From the NCBI GenBank assembly GCA_041747855.1, contig JBGTEJ010000048.1:20938-84937 (forward strand): a stretch of 64,000 nt of DNA, in the 5' to 3' direction. A model generated the notes under the pieces. That model was not told the DNA's origin. It ran no database searches and saw nothing but the letters and a program-made list of their open reading frames with translations. The position numbers and the translations under genes are program-made. Within the stretch, counting starts at the first letter, position 1. Each line of letters opens with the position of its first letter. Source of the DNA: ZC4RG35 sp041747855 (GTDB taxonomy: Bacteria; Actinomycetota; Acidimicrobiia; Spongiisociales; ZC4RG35). This document shows positions 34,015 to 43,000 of this stretch, in pieces.

Positions 34015-34607
34015 GAGTCATCCCCCAGGATCTCCCTCAGCCGGCTCTCGCCCCGTTCGACGAGGCTATAGGCGGCCCGTCGTGTCGTGCCCAGCACTGT
34101 CGCTATCTCTTCGCCGGTAAGGCCGACCACGTTGGCAAGCAGGACAGCCGCCCGTTGCCTACTGCCCAGCATCGACAAAGCGGTCTCGAGTTCTGGACCG
34201 AGTTGGTTCTGCAAGGGGTCGTCTTCTACCGAGATGTCGGGAACACTGTGGTGTGGCACTTCCCGGTTCCTCGACCGGCGACGGTACTCGTCCAGACATC
34301 CGAATCGGACCGAGCGAAACAGCCAGGACCGCAGAGACCGGCCATCTCCCTTGAGTTTGGGCGCTGCCTTGACCAGTTCCACGAACGTCTGCTGGACAAT
34401 GTCCTCGGCAGTACGTCGGTCCCCCACCATCGCAAATGCGAACGAGGCGAGGTCATCGACGGTGGCGTGATAAACGGCCGCAAAGGCAGTGTTCGATCTG
34501 GCCCGAATACCGTCGATATGGACGTCGAGCGGATGCGGCGGGGTGTGGGTCACACTCGTGATCCACACCCCCGATGAGGCTGTCTGCGGGAGAGCGCTGA
34601 CAGACAT
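34011..34607 (-). CDS. ECF-type RNA polymerase sigma factor
   Basis: 198 residues. Region 2 shows FAFAMVGDRRTAEDIVQQTFVELVKAAPKL and the core-binding/-10 recognition helix RSWLFRSVRFGCLDEYRRR. Region 4 shows LGSRQRAAVLLANVVGLTGEEIATVLGTTRRAAYSLVERGESRL with its helix-turn-helix. The N-terminal about 40 residues are an extension that may reflect a start further downstream. It is followed, with a 4-base overlap, by a membrane partner gene. The cysteine-repeat protein gene lies upstream with a 13-base gap, so all three may form one unit. Confidence 0.85.
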   Translation of the reverse strand: MSVSALPQTASSGVWITSVTHTPPHPLDVHIDGIRARSNTAFAAVYHATVDDLASFAFAMVGDRRTAEDIVQQTFVELVKAAPKLKGDGRSLRSWLFRSVRFGCLDEYRRRSRNREVPHHSVPDISVEDDPLQNQLGPELETALSMLGSRQRAAVLLANVVGLTGEEIATVLGTTRRAAYSLVERGESRLREILGDDS

Positions 34608-34620
34608 CCCATGCCGCCGG

Positions 34621-35064
34621 TTAGAGAAGGCCCAGGTGGACCAACAGACGGATCAGCATCTTCCAGTCGCCTGCGTTGACGATCCTCCAGAACAATTGCC
34701 TGTAGTTGGGCTTGCTCGGACATCTCGGATGATTATCGGTCTCCGCCCCGCATCGATCCACCCGATCCTGACAACGGGGGTGCTCGGGACGGACCTCACA
34801 CCGATCCACAGGCTCCTGGCATTTCGGATCATCCGGGGTCTGTTCGCAGTCCACCTGCTGACACCGGGGGAGTTCGGGCCGGCTATCACAGGGGTCCTCC
34901 GGGGGCCGACTCTGCTGACATCGCGGCAGTTCCGGCATTCGTTCACATAGAGCGGGAGACCCGCGGTCTGCGTCGTCGGTAGCCACCGCGAGGGCCGGTA
35001 CCGCCAATGGGACAAGGACCACCAGAGCGGTGAGCAGTGAGGCGATTCGGGTTCTGGTTGACAT
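34621..35064 (-). CDS. secreted cysteine-repeat protein with five C-x8/9-C units
   Basis: 147 residues. A signal peptide (LLTALVVLVPLAVPALAVA) leads to five tandem units of Cys, eight or nine residues, Cys: CERMPELPRC, CDSRPELPRC, CEQTPDDPKC, CEVRPEHPRC and CGAETDNHPRC, spaced by short acidic or basic linkers. A C-terminal hydrophobic-basic tail (YRQLFWRIVNAGDWKMLIRLLVHLGLL) could contact the membrane. Each unit probably closes one disulfide loop with a central P-x-x-P-R/K turn. No family is known to me. AAGGAGAAAC is next to the ATG but is buried in a predicted hairpin. It lies upstream of an ECF sigma gene. Confidence 0.75.
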   Translation of the reverse strand: MSTRTRIASLLTALVVLVPLAVPALAVATDDADRGSPALCERMPELPRCQQSRPPEDPCDSRPELPRCQQVDCEQTPDDPKCQEPVDRCEVRPEHPRCQDRVDRCGAETDNHPRCPSKPNYRQLFWRIVNAGDWKMLIRLLVHLGLL

Positions 35065-35102
35065 GTTTCTCCTTCCGTCTCATTTACAGACGCCGGAGAA
35101 AC
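35065..35102 (-). promoter_or_regulatory. 5'-UTR hairpin that sequesters the ribosome binding site
   Basis: On the minus strand GTTTCTCC (35102-35095) pairs with GGAGAAAC (35072-35065), which is the Shine-Dalgarno and ends at the base before ATG. An inner stem CGTCT/AGACG (35092-35088 with 35080-35076) closes a 7-base loop. Internal mismatches are 2 and 3 bases. Such a structure can act as translational switch or thermometer, or end the transcript of the gene at 35122. Confidence 0.6.
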
Positions 35103-35121
35103 GATTCATTCCCCGCCCGGT

Positions 35122-35550
35122 TCACGATTCCTTCAGATATCGCACTCCAAAGACACGCATCCTGGTGATTTCGATCCGGATTCCACTCGAGTAGTCGGCG
35201 GCGAAACTGGCGGGGGTGTAGCCCAGATCCCTGATCGCATCCAGGTACTTCTCGACATAGCCGGAAAGCGAGTCGGCCGATGGGAGCGTCGGGTCAACCA
35301 CGGCGCGGCCCTCGAGGCTCAAGCATCCCGCACCGGATGGATCGGCACGCAAGTTGAAGGCCACCCGTTCGTTGGCCTCGATGTTGCCCATGCGGAGAGA
35401 ATCCGGGCGGCTGTATACGATCAAGTCCTCACCCTGACGAAAGAACCAAACCGTCGATGTCTGAGGCTGTCCCTCCCGGCTCACGGTGGTCAGGAAGCCA
35501 ACAAGCGCCGCATCCAGAGCCTCGGCCACGCCAGCCTTCTCCATGATCAT
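35122..35550 (-). CDS. TIGR03667-like F420/flavin-dependent enzyme (pyridoxamine-oxidase fold)
   Basis: 142 residues of the split-barrel flavin/deazaflavin-binding fold. VGFLTTVSREGQPQTSTVWFFRQGEDLIVYSRPDSLRMGNI resembles the Rv3369-type family, and GAGCLSLEGRAVVDPTLP follows. The C-terminus RIEITRMRVFGVRYL is also characteristic. These proteins bind F420 or FMN. A reductase function is likely but the substrate is unknown. It supports use of F420 in the organism, consistent with the LLM proteins in the window. No signal peptide. Confidence 0.82.
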   Translation of the reverse strand: MIMEKAGVAEALDAALVGFLTTVSREGQPQTSTVWFFRQGEDLIVYSRPDSLRMGNIEANERVAFNLRADPSGAGCLSLEGRAVVDPTLPSADSLSGYVEKYLDAIRDLGYTPASFAADYSSGIRIEITRMRVFGVRYLKES

Positions 35551-35599
35551 CGCCGGCAGGTTAGTGGCTGCTCGGAGCAGCTTCTGGAGGTCGGCAGAC

Positions 35600-36646
35600 T
35601 CAGTCGGCTGAGGGGTCTGCGGGATTCTTCATGCGCCTGCGAACGATGCTTGCCAGTGCGGCAACGATCACTCCTGCGAGCAAAAGCAGCCAGACAGCCG
35701 AGGACTCCACCATCTCGACCGCCATCCGATAGTCCGCCTCTATCGCCACGGGCATGAAGACATCCGAGTCACCGAAGATGCTTGCGGCAAATCCGGCCTG
35801 AACACCCGAAGCCGAGAACCGCATACCGCCCGAACCGTCGGAACCACCACCGGCGGACGCTCCCACGTCTCCACCGTCTGGTGGCTCGGAAGCGGGAGCA
35901 GAGGTAGTGGTGACCCTTTCGACCGCGGTGGTGGAGGTGGTGCGCGGCGCAGTTGTGGTGGGCTCGGGCGTTGTGGTTGTCGACTGGGCAGGGATCGTGG
36001 TCGAGGTCGTTGATGTGCTCGACGTGGGCTTGGTGGTCGTCGTCGTCCCGGCGACGGTGGTGGTTGTCGATTCACCTTTCTCCAGGACCTTGACAGTGTC
36101 GACGAGGGCCTGGAAGCCGAGGGTCCCTTCAACGGAGAACCTCACTGCCATCTCTTCGGCCCCCCCGGTCTCAACAGAGAGAAAGCGATGCCGCGATCCC
36201 TTTCCAATCAGATCTTCTACCGGCTCCGTGTGAACCTTGATCCATTCCTCCCCGTCGAATGAGATCTCCAGGCACAGGGTCGCACCACCATCAATGAGTG
36301 CAAGCTTGGTGCCAGCCACCTGGAAGCTGACCTCGGCCATGTTGAACCTGGCGACATCGGCCCAGCGGACAGCTCCGACGGCATGAGAACCGAGCGGTGC
36401 CGCCAGTTGAAGACAGAGCCCATCAGGGCAGGTCGAATTCAGGGCTACCGAGACATCGCCAAGAGCGGCCCCGCCGCCGTCATTCCACTCGGTCCAGGGT
36501 CCCGACCAGGTGAGGCTCCCGTCGTTGCCCGAGAAGCTGATCGTCTTGAATTCGTCTTTGTAGTAGCCAGGCGAGGCGGCATGGGCCACCACGGTGGCCG
36601 AAGCCACCAGCATGACTACCGCAATCGACACGGCCGCCTTCTTCAC
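35600..36646 (-). CDS. cell-surface protein with C-terminal membrane anchor
   Basis: 348 residues. A signal peptide (AAVSIAVVMLVASATVVAHA) precedes a beta-rich domain of about 170 residues (from YYKDEFKTISFSGNDGSLTWSGPW to FQALVDTVKVLEK) that reads like a jelly-roll/adhesion module. A Thr/Ser-rich stalk, a Gly-rich part and a C-terminal helix with positive stop (VWLLLLAGVIVAALASIVRRRMKN) follow. There is no LPxTG. The ATG overlaps the stop of a histidine kinase gene by four bases. It may be a sensor accessory or a surface display protein. Confidence 0.7.
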   Translation of the reverse strand: MKKAAVSIAVVMLVASATVVAHAASPGYYKDEFKTISFSGNDGSLTWSGPWTEWNDGGGAALGDVSVALNSTCPDGLCLQLAAPLGSHAVGAVRWADVARFNMAEVSFQVAGTKLALIDGGATLCLEISFDGEEWIKVHTEPVEDLIGKGSRHRFLSVETGGAEEMAVRFSVEGTLGFQALVDTVKVLEKGESTTTTVAGTTTTTKPTSSTSTTSTTIPAQSTTTTPEPTTTAPRTTSTTAVERVTTTSAPASEPPDGGDVGASAGGGSDGSGGMRFSASGVQAGFAASIFGDSDVFMPVAIEADYRMAVEMVESSAVWLLLLAGVIVAALASIVRRRMKNPADPSAD

Positions 36647-38019
36647 GACGACGGTCCAGCCATGACGGGTGTCTCCGTCCGCGCGGTTGGGTCGAACCCG
36701 GGAACCGAGAGAACGAAGTAGGACTTGCCGGCGAACCTCTGATACTTAATCTGTCCGTTCATACGGTCTGCAAGCCGGGAAGCCACCGCGAGACCCAAGC
36801 CGACGCTTCCGGCTACCAGCGGACTCGACCCACTGTTGGCATAGGGGGCGAACAGATGCGGCACCCTTTCCTCGGGTACGCCCGGCCCGTCATCCCAGAC
36901 CTCGATGTCGACGGCGTCACCCTCGGCGGTGACCTCGATACCAATCCGGCCGCCCCCGTGCCGTGCGGCATTGGAGATGAGGTTGACGAGAATGTGCCTG
37001 AGTCGGGCCGCGTCGACCTGCGCCACTGTGCCGTTCAGCTGTCGCTTGACTTCGAGGCCCGCTCTCTCGAACGGGGCAATGGCACTTTCGACGACCGAGG
37101 CGATACGGGTGGGAAGAACTTCCATTTCGACCCCGGTGCTATCGAGGCGGGACGCCACAATCAAGTCATCGACCATCCTGGAAAGTTCGGCAGCCTCGTT
37201 GGCGATGATGCCGGCGAGTTCCCTGGACTGGGTGTCGGCGCCACCGTCAGTGCTGTCGGCCAGTATCTCGGCGAAGCCATAGATCGAGGTGAGCGGTGTC
37301 CGTAGCTCGTGGGAGAGGCCGGCGATGAACTGGTCCTTTGCCCTGCTCACTTTTCGTTCAGCTTCCAGCTCGAGTCGTGAGTTCTCCTTCTGCTGGACGA
37401 TCTGCCGTCTTGCGATCCACCAGTAGAGGGTCACCGCGGCAGCGGGGAGCACGAGGGTCATGGCAAAGAGAATGAGACCGTTGACTCTCTGACCCATCTC
37501 TGTATTGAGCGCGATGGCCTCCTGAATATCGTCCTGTTCGAGCCGTAGGGATTCGATCAGGTCCGTGAAGTGTCCGTCGAGAGCCTCGATTGCGGTCCTG
37601 GCAGCAATCAAATCGGAGGCTCCGAGGGCTTCGCGGGTCGCCTCGGCGGAGGATACGAAGACGGCGAGGAACCCTTGCGAGCTGCTGTGCCCGCTTCCAG
37701 CCTCGAGCTCCACCAGTTCTGCCAAGGATCCGGCGACATGGTCGAGCGCGAACTGGAGATCGTCAGCGGAGGCCTCACCCCGGCTATGAAGCTGAGCGAA
37801 GGTAAGCGCCTGCGCCAACGCCGCACGGGTAAGGGCGGCTGATCCCGAGGCGGCGTTGGCCCAGTGGAGTGAGGCAGCATTGACAGCCACCTTGGAGGCA
37901 CTTACGGAGTTGGCAAACGCGATCCCGGCTCCCACGAGGACCACGACCAGGGAGACACTGATCGCAGCGGCGACCCGTCGGTGGCCGGTCCAGATCGGGG
38001 CTCTGCCCTCCTTGCCCAT
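36643..38019 (-). CDS. membrane sensor histidine kinase
   Basis: 458 residues. Two membrane helices (VSLVVVLVGAGIAFA and LILFAMTLVLPAAAVTLYWW) flank an extracellular helical sensor of about 140 residues with no named domain. The catalytic part has the H-box GLSHELRTPLTSIYGF (His near 237), the N-box HILVNLISNAARHGGG, and DDGPGVPEERVPHLFAPY and SVGLGLAVASRLADRM for the ATP lid. It autophosphorylates on His, but no response regulator gene is adjacent. The 3' end overlaps a surface protein gene, so the two products probably work together at the envelope. Confidence 0.88.
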   Translation of the reverse strand: MGKEGRAPIWTGHRRVAAAISVSLVVVLVGAGIAFANSVSASKVAVNAASLHWANAASGSAALTRAALAQALTFAQLHSRGEASADDLQFALDHVAGSLAELVELEAGSGHSSSQGFLAVFVSSAEATREALGASDLIAARTAIEALDGHFTDLIESLRLEQDDIQEAIALNTEMGQRVNGLILFAMTLVLPAAAVTLYWWIARRQIVQQKENSRLELEAERKVSRAKDQFIAGLSHELRTPLTSIYGFAEILADSTDGGADTQSRELAGIIANEAAELSRMVDDLIVASRLDSTGVEMEVLPTRIASVVESAIAPFERAGLEVKRQLNGTVAQVDAARLRHILVNLISNAARHGGGRIGIEVTAEGDAVDIEVWDDGPGVPEERVPHLFAPYANSGSSPLVAGSVGLGLAVASRLADRMNGQIKYQRFAGKSYFVLSVPGFDPTARTETPVMAGPSS

Positions 38020-38085
38020 AGAGAATCATCGGAATTTCGCTGCAGAACCCATGTGGGTCCAGCGACCCAAGCCGTCGAGTGCCGG

Positions 38086-39984
38086 CTAGGGCTTGCCGAT
38101 ATCGGCCACGACCGACAGATGGTCGGATGCCTGGCTGATGATGTTCCCTACATCCATGGTCTGGAGGTCGTTGGTGTGGAACACGTAGTCGATCCGGTAT
38201 CGAAGATCGGAGGAGTTGGCGGTGTACCCGCTTCCCTGGCCCGCTTGGTCCCATGCATCCAGCCAGCCGGCGTCGCGTAATTCCGCCATCTGCCTCCAAT
38301 CGGGCCGGGCATTGAAGTCGCCGACCAGGATGGCGGGCCGACGGCCCCCCCATTGCTCGAGGATGGTCGCGATCTGCTCATGATGGACCGGATAGAGATC
38401 GGCTTCGGGGTCCTGGTCGTGCATGGAGGAGTCGTTGATGTGTTGGAGATGGGTGCTGATGAACAGGATCTCCTCGCTCCCCACTTCGATCATCGCACCC
38501 AGGTATCCCCGACGGAAGGGCGTTCCAACCATCGGCAGGTATTCCCTCTCCACGGTCACGATCGGGAACCGGCTGAGGATCGCATTTCCCCATGCGGGAT
38601 CGGTCGTCCCGAAGAACACTGCATACTCGAAGCCCAGCCTCTGCTGAAGCAGGGTCAATTGGTCGGTTGATCCAGTTATCAGCTGACCGCGGGACACCTC
38701 CTGAAGACCCACGATGGTCGCCTCGGAAGCGGCGATCACGTCCGCCAACTCGTCGATGGAGAAGCGGCCTTGGGTGTCGAAGCCGGAGTGGATGTTGAAA
38801 GCCATGACCCGCAGCGGACCGCTGTTGATATCTGGAGCAGCTGGACCCCCGGCGGTCAGCAGACCGACCAGAGGAAGGAGCGCTCCAACCGCCGCAAACG
38901 CCCAGGTTTGAGGAGCGGTTCCCGGCCTGGTGGACTGACCGAGGGCTATGGCCCCGAGCATGAACAGGGACAACAGTGCCAGGGTGCCTAATCGGGCTTG
39001 TGACTGGCCGAATCCAAGGCTGAGATCGAGAGGCACGTAGTAGGCCAGTCCGAGGATCACAAACAAGGTCATGCCGGTGGTGAGGAACACGCCGGATGCG
39101 CCGAGACCTCTCTCGTGGACTTCGGGGACCAGTGAGGCCCAGACCAGGCCCGCCGCCGGGATGGCAAAGACGAACGCCAGGGTGAAGAGCATATCCGGCC
39201 CCTCAGCAGCGAAAATGGCCAGGGCCAGCGTGACAGCCGCCAGGACGGTCATCAGTCGCACCTGTTCGAATCTGAGTACTGCGACCAGTGCGACGACATT
39301 CAACAAGGCAATGACCAGTTGCGCCTGGGCCCCGCCCAGACCGGTGAGCTCGGACACCCACCCCTGGTTCTGGAGGATCAACGACTGAAAGAAGAGATAG
39401 GGGCCCAACCCGATCAGGAGCCACCCGGTGGCGATGGGCACCCCTTGCCTCTCGAATGCGGGACACGCCCAGAAGACATAGAGGCTGGCAACACCGATCA
39501 CGATCACGGCCGCAGTGGCCGCAATGTGGTCCTGGAAGGCAAGGTCGAAACTCAGACCCATGCCTTTGATCGCCGAATCGAGCGCTATTCCGAGCAGCAC
39601 CCCCCCAACCAGGGTCGACCGGCCCATGCTGAGCAGGAGGGGTAGGATTCCGACGAAGGCGAACGTGGCGATACCCGAAGTCCAAAGGTCGAGATTCGGG
39701 TCGGTCGAGATCTGGTTCCCAACCCTTGCCACCACGAGAATTATCAGACCGACCCAGATGGCCCCCCGAACGGTGAGAAGCTTGGAGAGGATCGGGAGGA
39801 TCGCACCCAACACGAAAGGTGCGAGGGCGAGCGGGATCAGATCGAGGACACCGACCCCAACCGTGTCCCTCAGGTACCAGGCGAGCGAAGCGAACAAGAA
39901 CCGCATCGACTGAGCCCCCAAGACGAAGATGAGGGCCCCAAACAGAATCCTCAGATTCCGATTGGACTCAGCCGTGTCGAACAT
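38086..39984 (-). CDS. polytopic membrane protein with C-terminal endonuclease/exonuclease/phosphatase domain
   Basis: 632 residues. The first about 370 residues contain about 11 hydrophobic helices (for example MRFLFASLAWYL, GLVWASLVPEVHERGLGASG). The last about 250 form an EEP domain: RVMAFNIHSGFD, VGLQEVSRG (metal Glu), FISTHLQHINDSS, ILVGDFNARPDW and the terminal QASDHLSVVADIG (SDH). By topology the EEP domain would face outward or the cytosol depending on helix number. A similar arrangement in eukaryotic Cwh43-type proteins acts on lipids. A phospholipid or glycolipid substrate is a guess. Confidence 0.78.
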   Translation of the reverse strand: MFDTAESNRNLRILFGALIFVLGAQSMRFLFASLAWYLRDTVGVGVLDLIPLALAPFVLGAILPILSKLLTVRGAIWVGLIILVVARVGNQISTDPNLDLWTSGIATFAFVGILPLLLSMGRSTLVGGVLLGIALDSAIKGMGLSFDLAFQDHIAATAAVIVIGVASLYVFWACPAFERQGVPIATGWLLIGLGPYLFFQSLILQNQGWVSELTGLGGAQAQLVIALLNVVALVAVLRFEQVRLMTVLAAVTLALAIFAAEGPDMLFTLAFVFAIPAAGLVWASLVPEVHERGLGASGVFLTTGMTLFVILGLAYYVPLDLSLGFGQSQARLGTLALLSLFMLGAIALGQSTRPGTAPQTWAFAAVGALLPLVGLLTAGGPAAPDINSGPLRVMAFNIHSGFDTQGRFSIDELADVIAASEATIVGLQEVSRGQLITGSTDQLTLLQQRLGFEYAVFFGTTDPAWGNAILSRFPIVTVEREYLPMVGTPFRRGYLGAMIEVGSEEILFISTHLQHINDSSMHDQDPEADLYPVHHEQIATILEQWGGRRPAILVGDFNARPDWRQMAELRDAGWLDAWDQAGQGSGYTANSSDLRYRIDYVFHTNDLQTMDVGNIISQASDHLSVVADIGKP

Positions 39985-40028
39985 TCCCCTAAAAGTACCG
40001 GAAACGACACCCGACGTGCGGGCAAGGA

Positions 40029-43000
40029 CTAAACCGGATCGGTTCGCCCCTGGCGGGGCGCCCTCGCCACGAAGTACTTGGCCTGGGGGTGATGACAGAT
40101 GAGTGCCGATGTGGTCTGTTCGGGTTGGTACTGATAGCCAGTTTCCTCCCCGACCGTGATCCCGATTCGTTCTGCTCCAAGAATACGTGCCACTGTCTCG
40201 TTGTCCTCCAAGTCGGGACAGGCTGGATAGCCCCAGGAGTACCTGCCACCGCGATACTTCTGTCGGAACAAGCCTGTCAGATTAGGACCATCCTCGGAGA
40301 CGAAGCCCCACTCAGTCCTGATCCGGTGATGCCAGTACTCGGCCAGGGCTTCGGCCATCTCCACTCCCAATCCGTGGAGGAGCAGGTAATCCTGATAGCG
40401 GTCGGAGTCGAAGAGCTCTTTAGTTCGCTCCGAAACCACGCCTCCCATCGTGACGATATGAAAAGCCGCATAATCCAGTTCCCCTGAGTCGGCTGGCCGG
40501 AAGAAGTCGGCTATGCAGTAGTAAGGGTCTTCCTGCTGCCGGGGAAAGCTCAGTGTGGCGAGTTGAGAGGTGCGGGTCTCGTCTTCCCAGATGATCAGGT
40601 CGTCACCGTCGCCGTTCGCAGGGAAGTAGCCGTAAACAAGTTGGGGAACGAGCAGCTCGGCCCTCCTGGCGTCGGCGAGCTGTTCTCGAAGCCGATGCCC
40701 GAGTCGTTCTTTGAAGTCACGATCGTTCTCGCCGGGTTCCGGGCGGAACTGCCATTGGTTTCGGAACAGCGCCGTGCGATTGATGAAAGGAACGATGTCA
40801 TCGATGGCAATGCCCTTGACCACCCGGGAACCTATGAACGGCGGTTTGAAGACATGGTTGTCGGACACCACCGACGGCGCCCTGTCCGGAACCGAGCCGC
40901 CTCCGGATTCCGGGCGGTGACGCACCCGTGGAGCTTCGGGGCTCGGGGCCGGCTCGCCGGACACGATCCTGGCCATGGCGTCCAACCCGGCGAACGCATC
41001 TTTCCCGTAGTACAAAGGCCCCTGGTAGCGGGACCGAAGATCAGACTCGACATAACTCCGGGTCAGAGCAGCCCCACCAAGGAGCACCGGCACCTTCCCC
41101 AGACCTCTGCGTTCCAGTTCGGCGAGGTTGTCCCTCATGATGAGGGTGCTCTTGACCAGTAGCCCACTCATGCCAATCGCATCTGCCTGGCTCTCCTCGT
41201 ATGCCTGGATCATCTCATTGATCCCAACCTTGATGCCGAGATTGCGAACCTCATATCCGTTGTTGCTCAGGATGATGTCGACGAGGTTTTTCCCTATGTC
41301 GTGGACATCGCCGGACACCGTGGCGAGGACGACCCGTCCCCGGCTTCCGGTGTCGGCCTTCTCCATCTTCGGCTCGAGATGGGCCACGGCCTTCTTCATT
41401 GTCTCCGCAGATTTGAGCACGAAGGGCAACTGCATCTCCCCGGAGGCGAATAGTTCTCCCACCACTTTCATTCCGGCGAGAAGATGGACATTGATGATGT
41501 CCAGCGGGGGCTGCCCATCGGAGAGGGCGATCTCGAGGTCTTCGACGATGTTCCTCTGATCCCCGTCGACGATCCGACGGGCGAGCCGTTCACCCACATC
41601 CAGACCCTCGTAGCGGTCGACGGTGTCATCCTCGTCGCTGATATCGGCGAACAGATCGATGAGCCGCTCCAACGGGTCGTATCCCTCCGACCGCCGGTCG
41701 TAGATCAGGTCCAGGCATACCTGGCGATGCTCCGGGTCGACCTTTGCCAGAGATTCGATCTTTCCGGCATGGACGATGGCGGCGTCCAAGCCAGCTTCAA
41801 CCGCCTCGTGGAGAAAGACGGAGTTCAAAACACGTCGGGACGACGGGTTGAGACCGAAGGAGATGTTGGAGACACCCAAGACGGTTCGCGACCCGGGCAA
41901 CTCCTTCTTGATCCGACGGATTGCCTCCAACGTCTCAATGGCATCGCCCCGCAAGTCGTTGTCCCCGGTCGACAGTGGAAAGGTAAGGGTGTCAAAGATG
42001 AGATCGGAGGTGGAAAGTCCGTAGCGGTTCACCGCCAAGTCATTGATCCGGTGAGCGATGCGGAGCTTCCAGTCGACCGTCCGGGCCTGACCCTCCTCGT
42101 CGATCAAGAGACAAATCACCGCAGCGCCGTACTTCCGGGCGAGCTTGAAGACCCTGTCGAGACGAGAACCTTCACCCTCCCCGTCCTCGAGGTTGGCACT
42201 ATTGAGGACGCACCGACCCCCCAACCGTTGCAGACCCGCTTCCATCACTTCGGGTTCGGTCGAGTCGAGGACCACGGGGACAGCAACATCGGTCGCAAAG
42301 GCCATCGCCAGCCGCGACATGTCAGCCACACCGTCACGAGCGACATAGTCGACACAGAGATCGACCATGTGGGCCCCCTCCTGGATCTGGCTCTGGCCGA
42401 TTCCGACACACCGTTCCAGGTTTCCGTCGAGAAGGGCGTCACGAAAGGCCTTGGAACCGTTGGTGTTGGCGCGCTCACCGATCATGAGAAACGACGTGTC
42501 CTGATCGAATGAGACCTGGGAGTAGATGGAGGCGGCTGCGGCGACCGGTTGGGGGGAGCGGGTCTTGACGGTCAGTGGTCGCACCTTCTCGATCACAGCG
42601 GCCAGATGCTCGGGTGTGGTCCCACAACATCCTCCGATCACACCGACACCGAGTTCGGTGACAAATTGGGCCAGGTGATCGGCGAGTTCGCTCGGGGACA
42701 GGTCGTAGGCCATCTCCCCATCGATCACCTTCGGGAGACCGGCATTGGGGATTGCAGAGATCGGCACCGATGAATGTCGGGTGAGATGCCGCAATGGCTC
42801 CCACATCTCCAACGGGCCGGTGGCGCAATTCAGTCCGATCACATCAGGTCTCATGGCGGCGAGGGCGGTGAGGGCCGCTCCCATCTCGGTACCTGGAAGC
42901 ATCCTCCCGGTCTGTTCGATCGTCACCTGCACCTGGATCGGAAGGTCCTGGTTCAGATCTGTCATCGCTTGACGGGCCCCTATGATCGCCGCCTTGGCGC

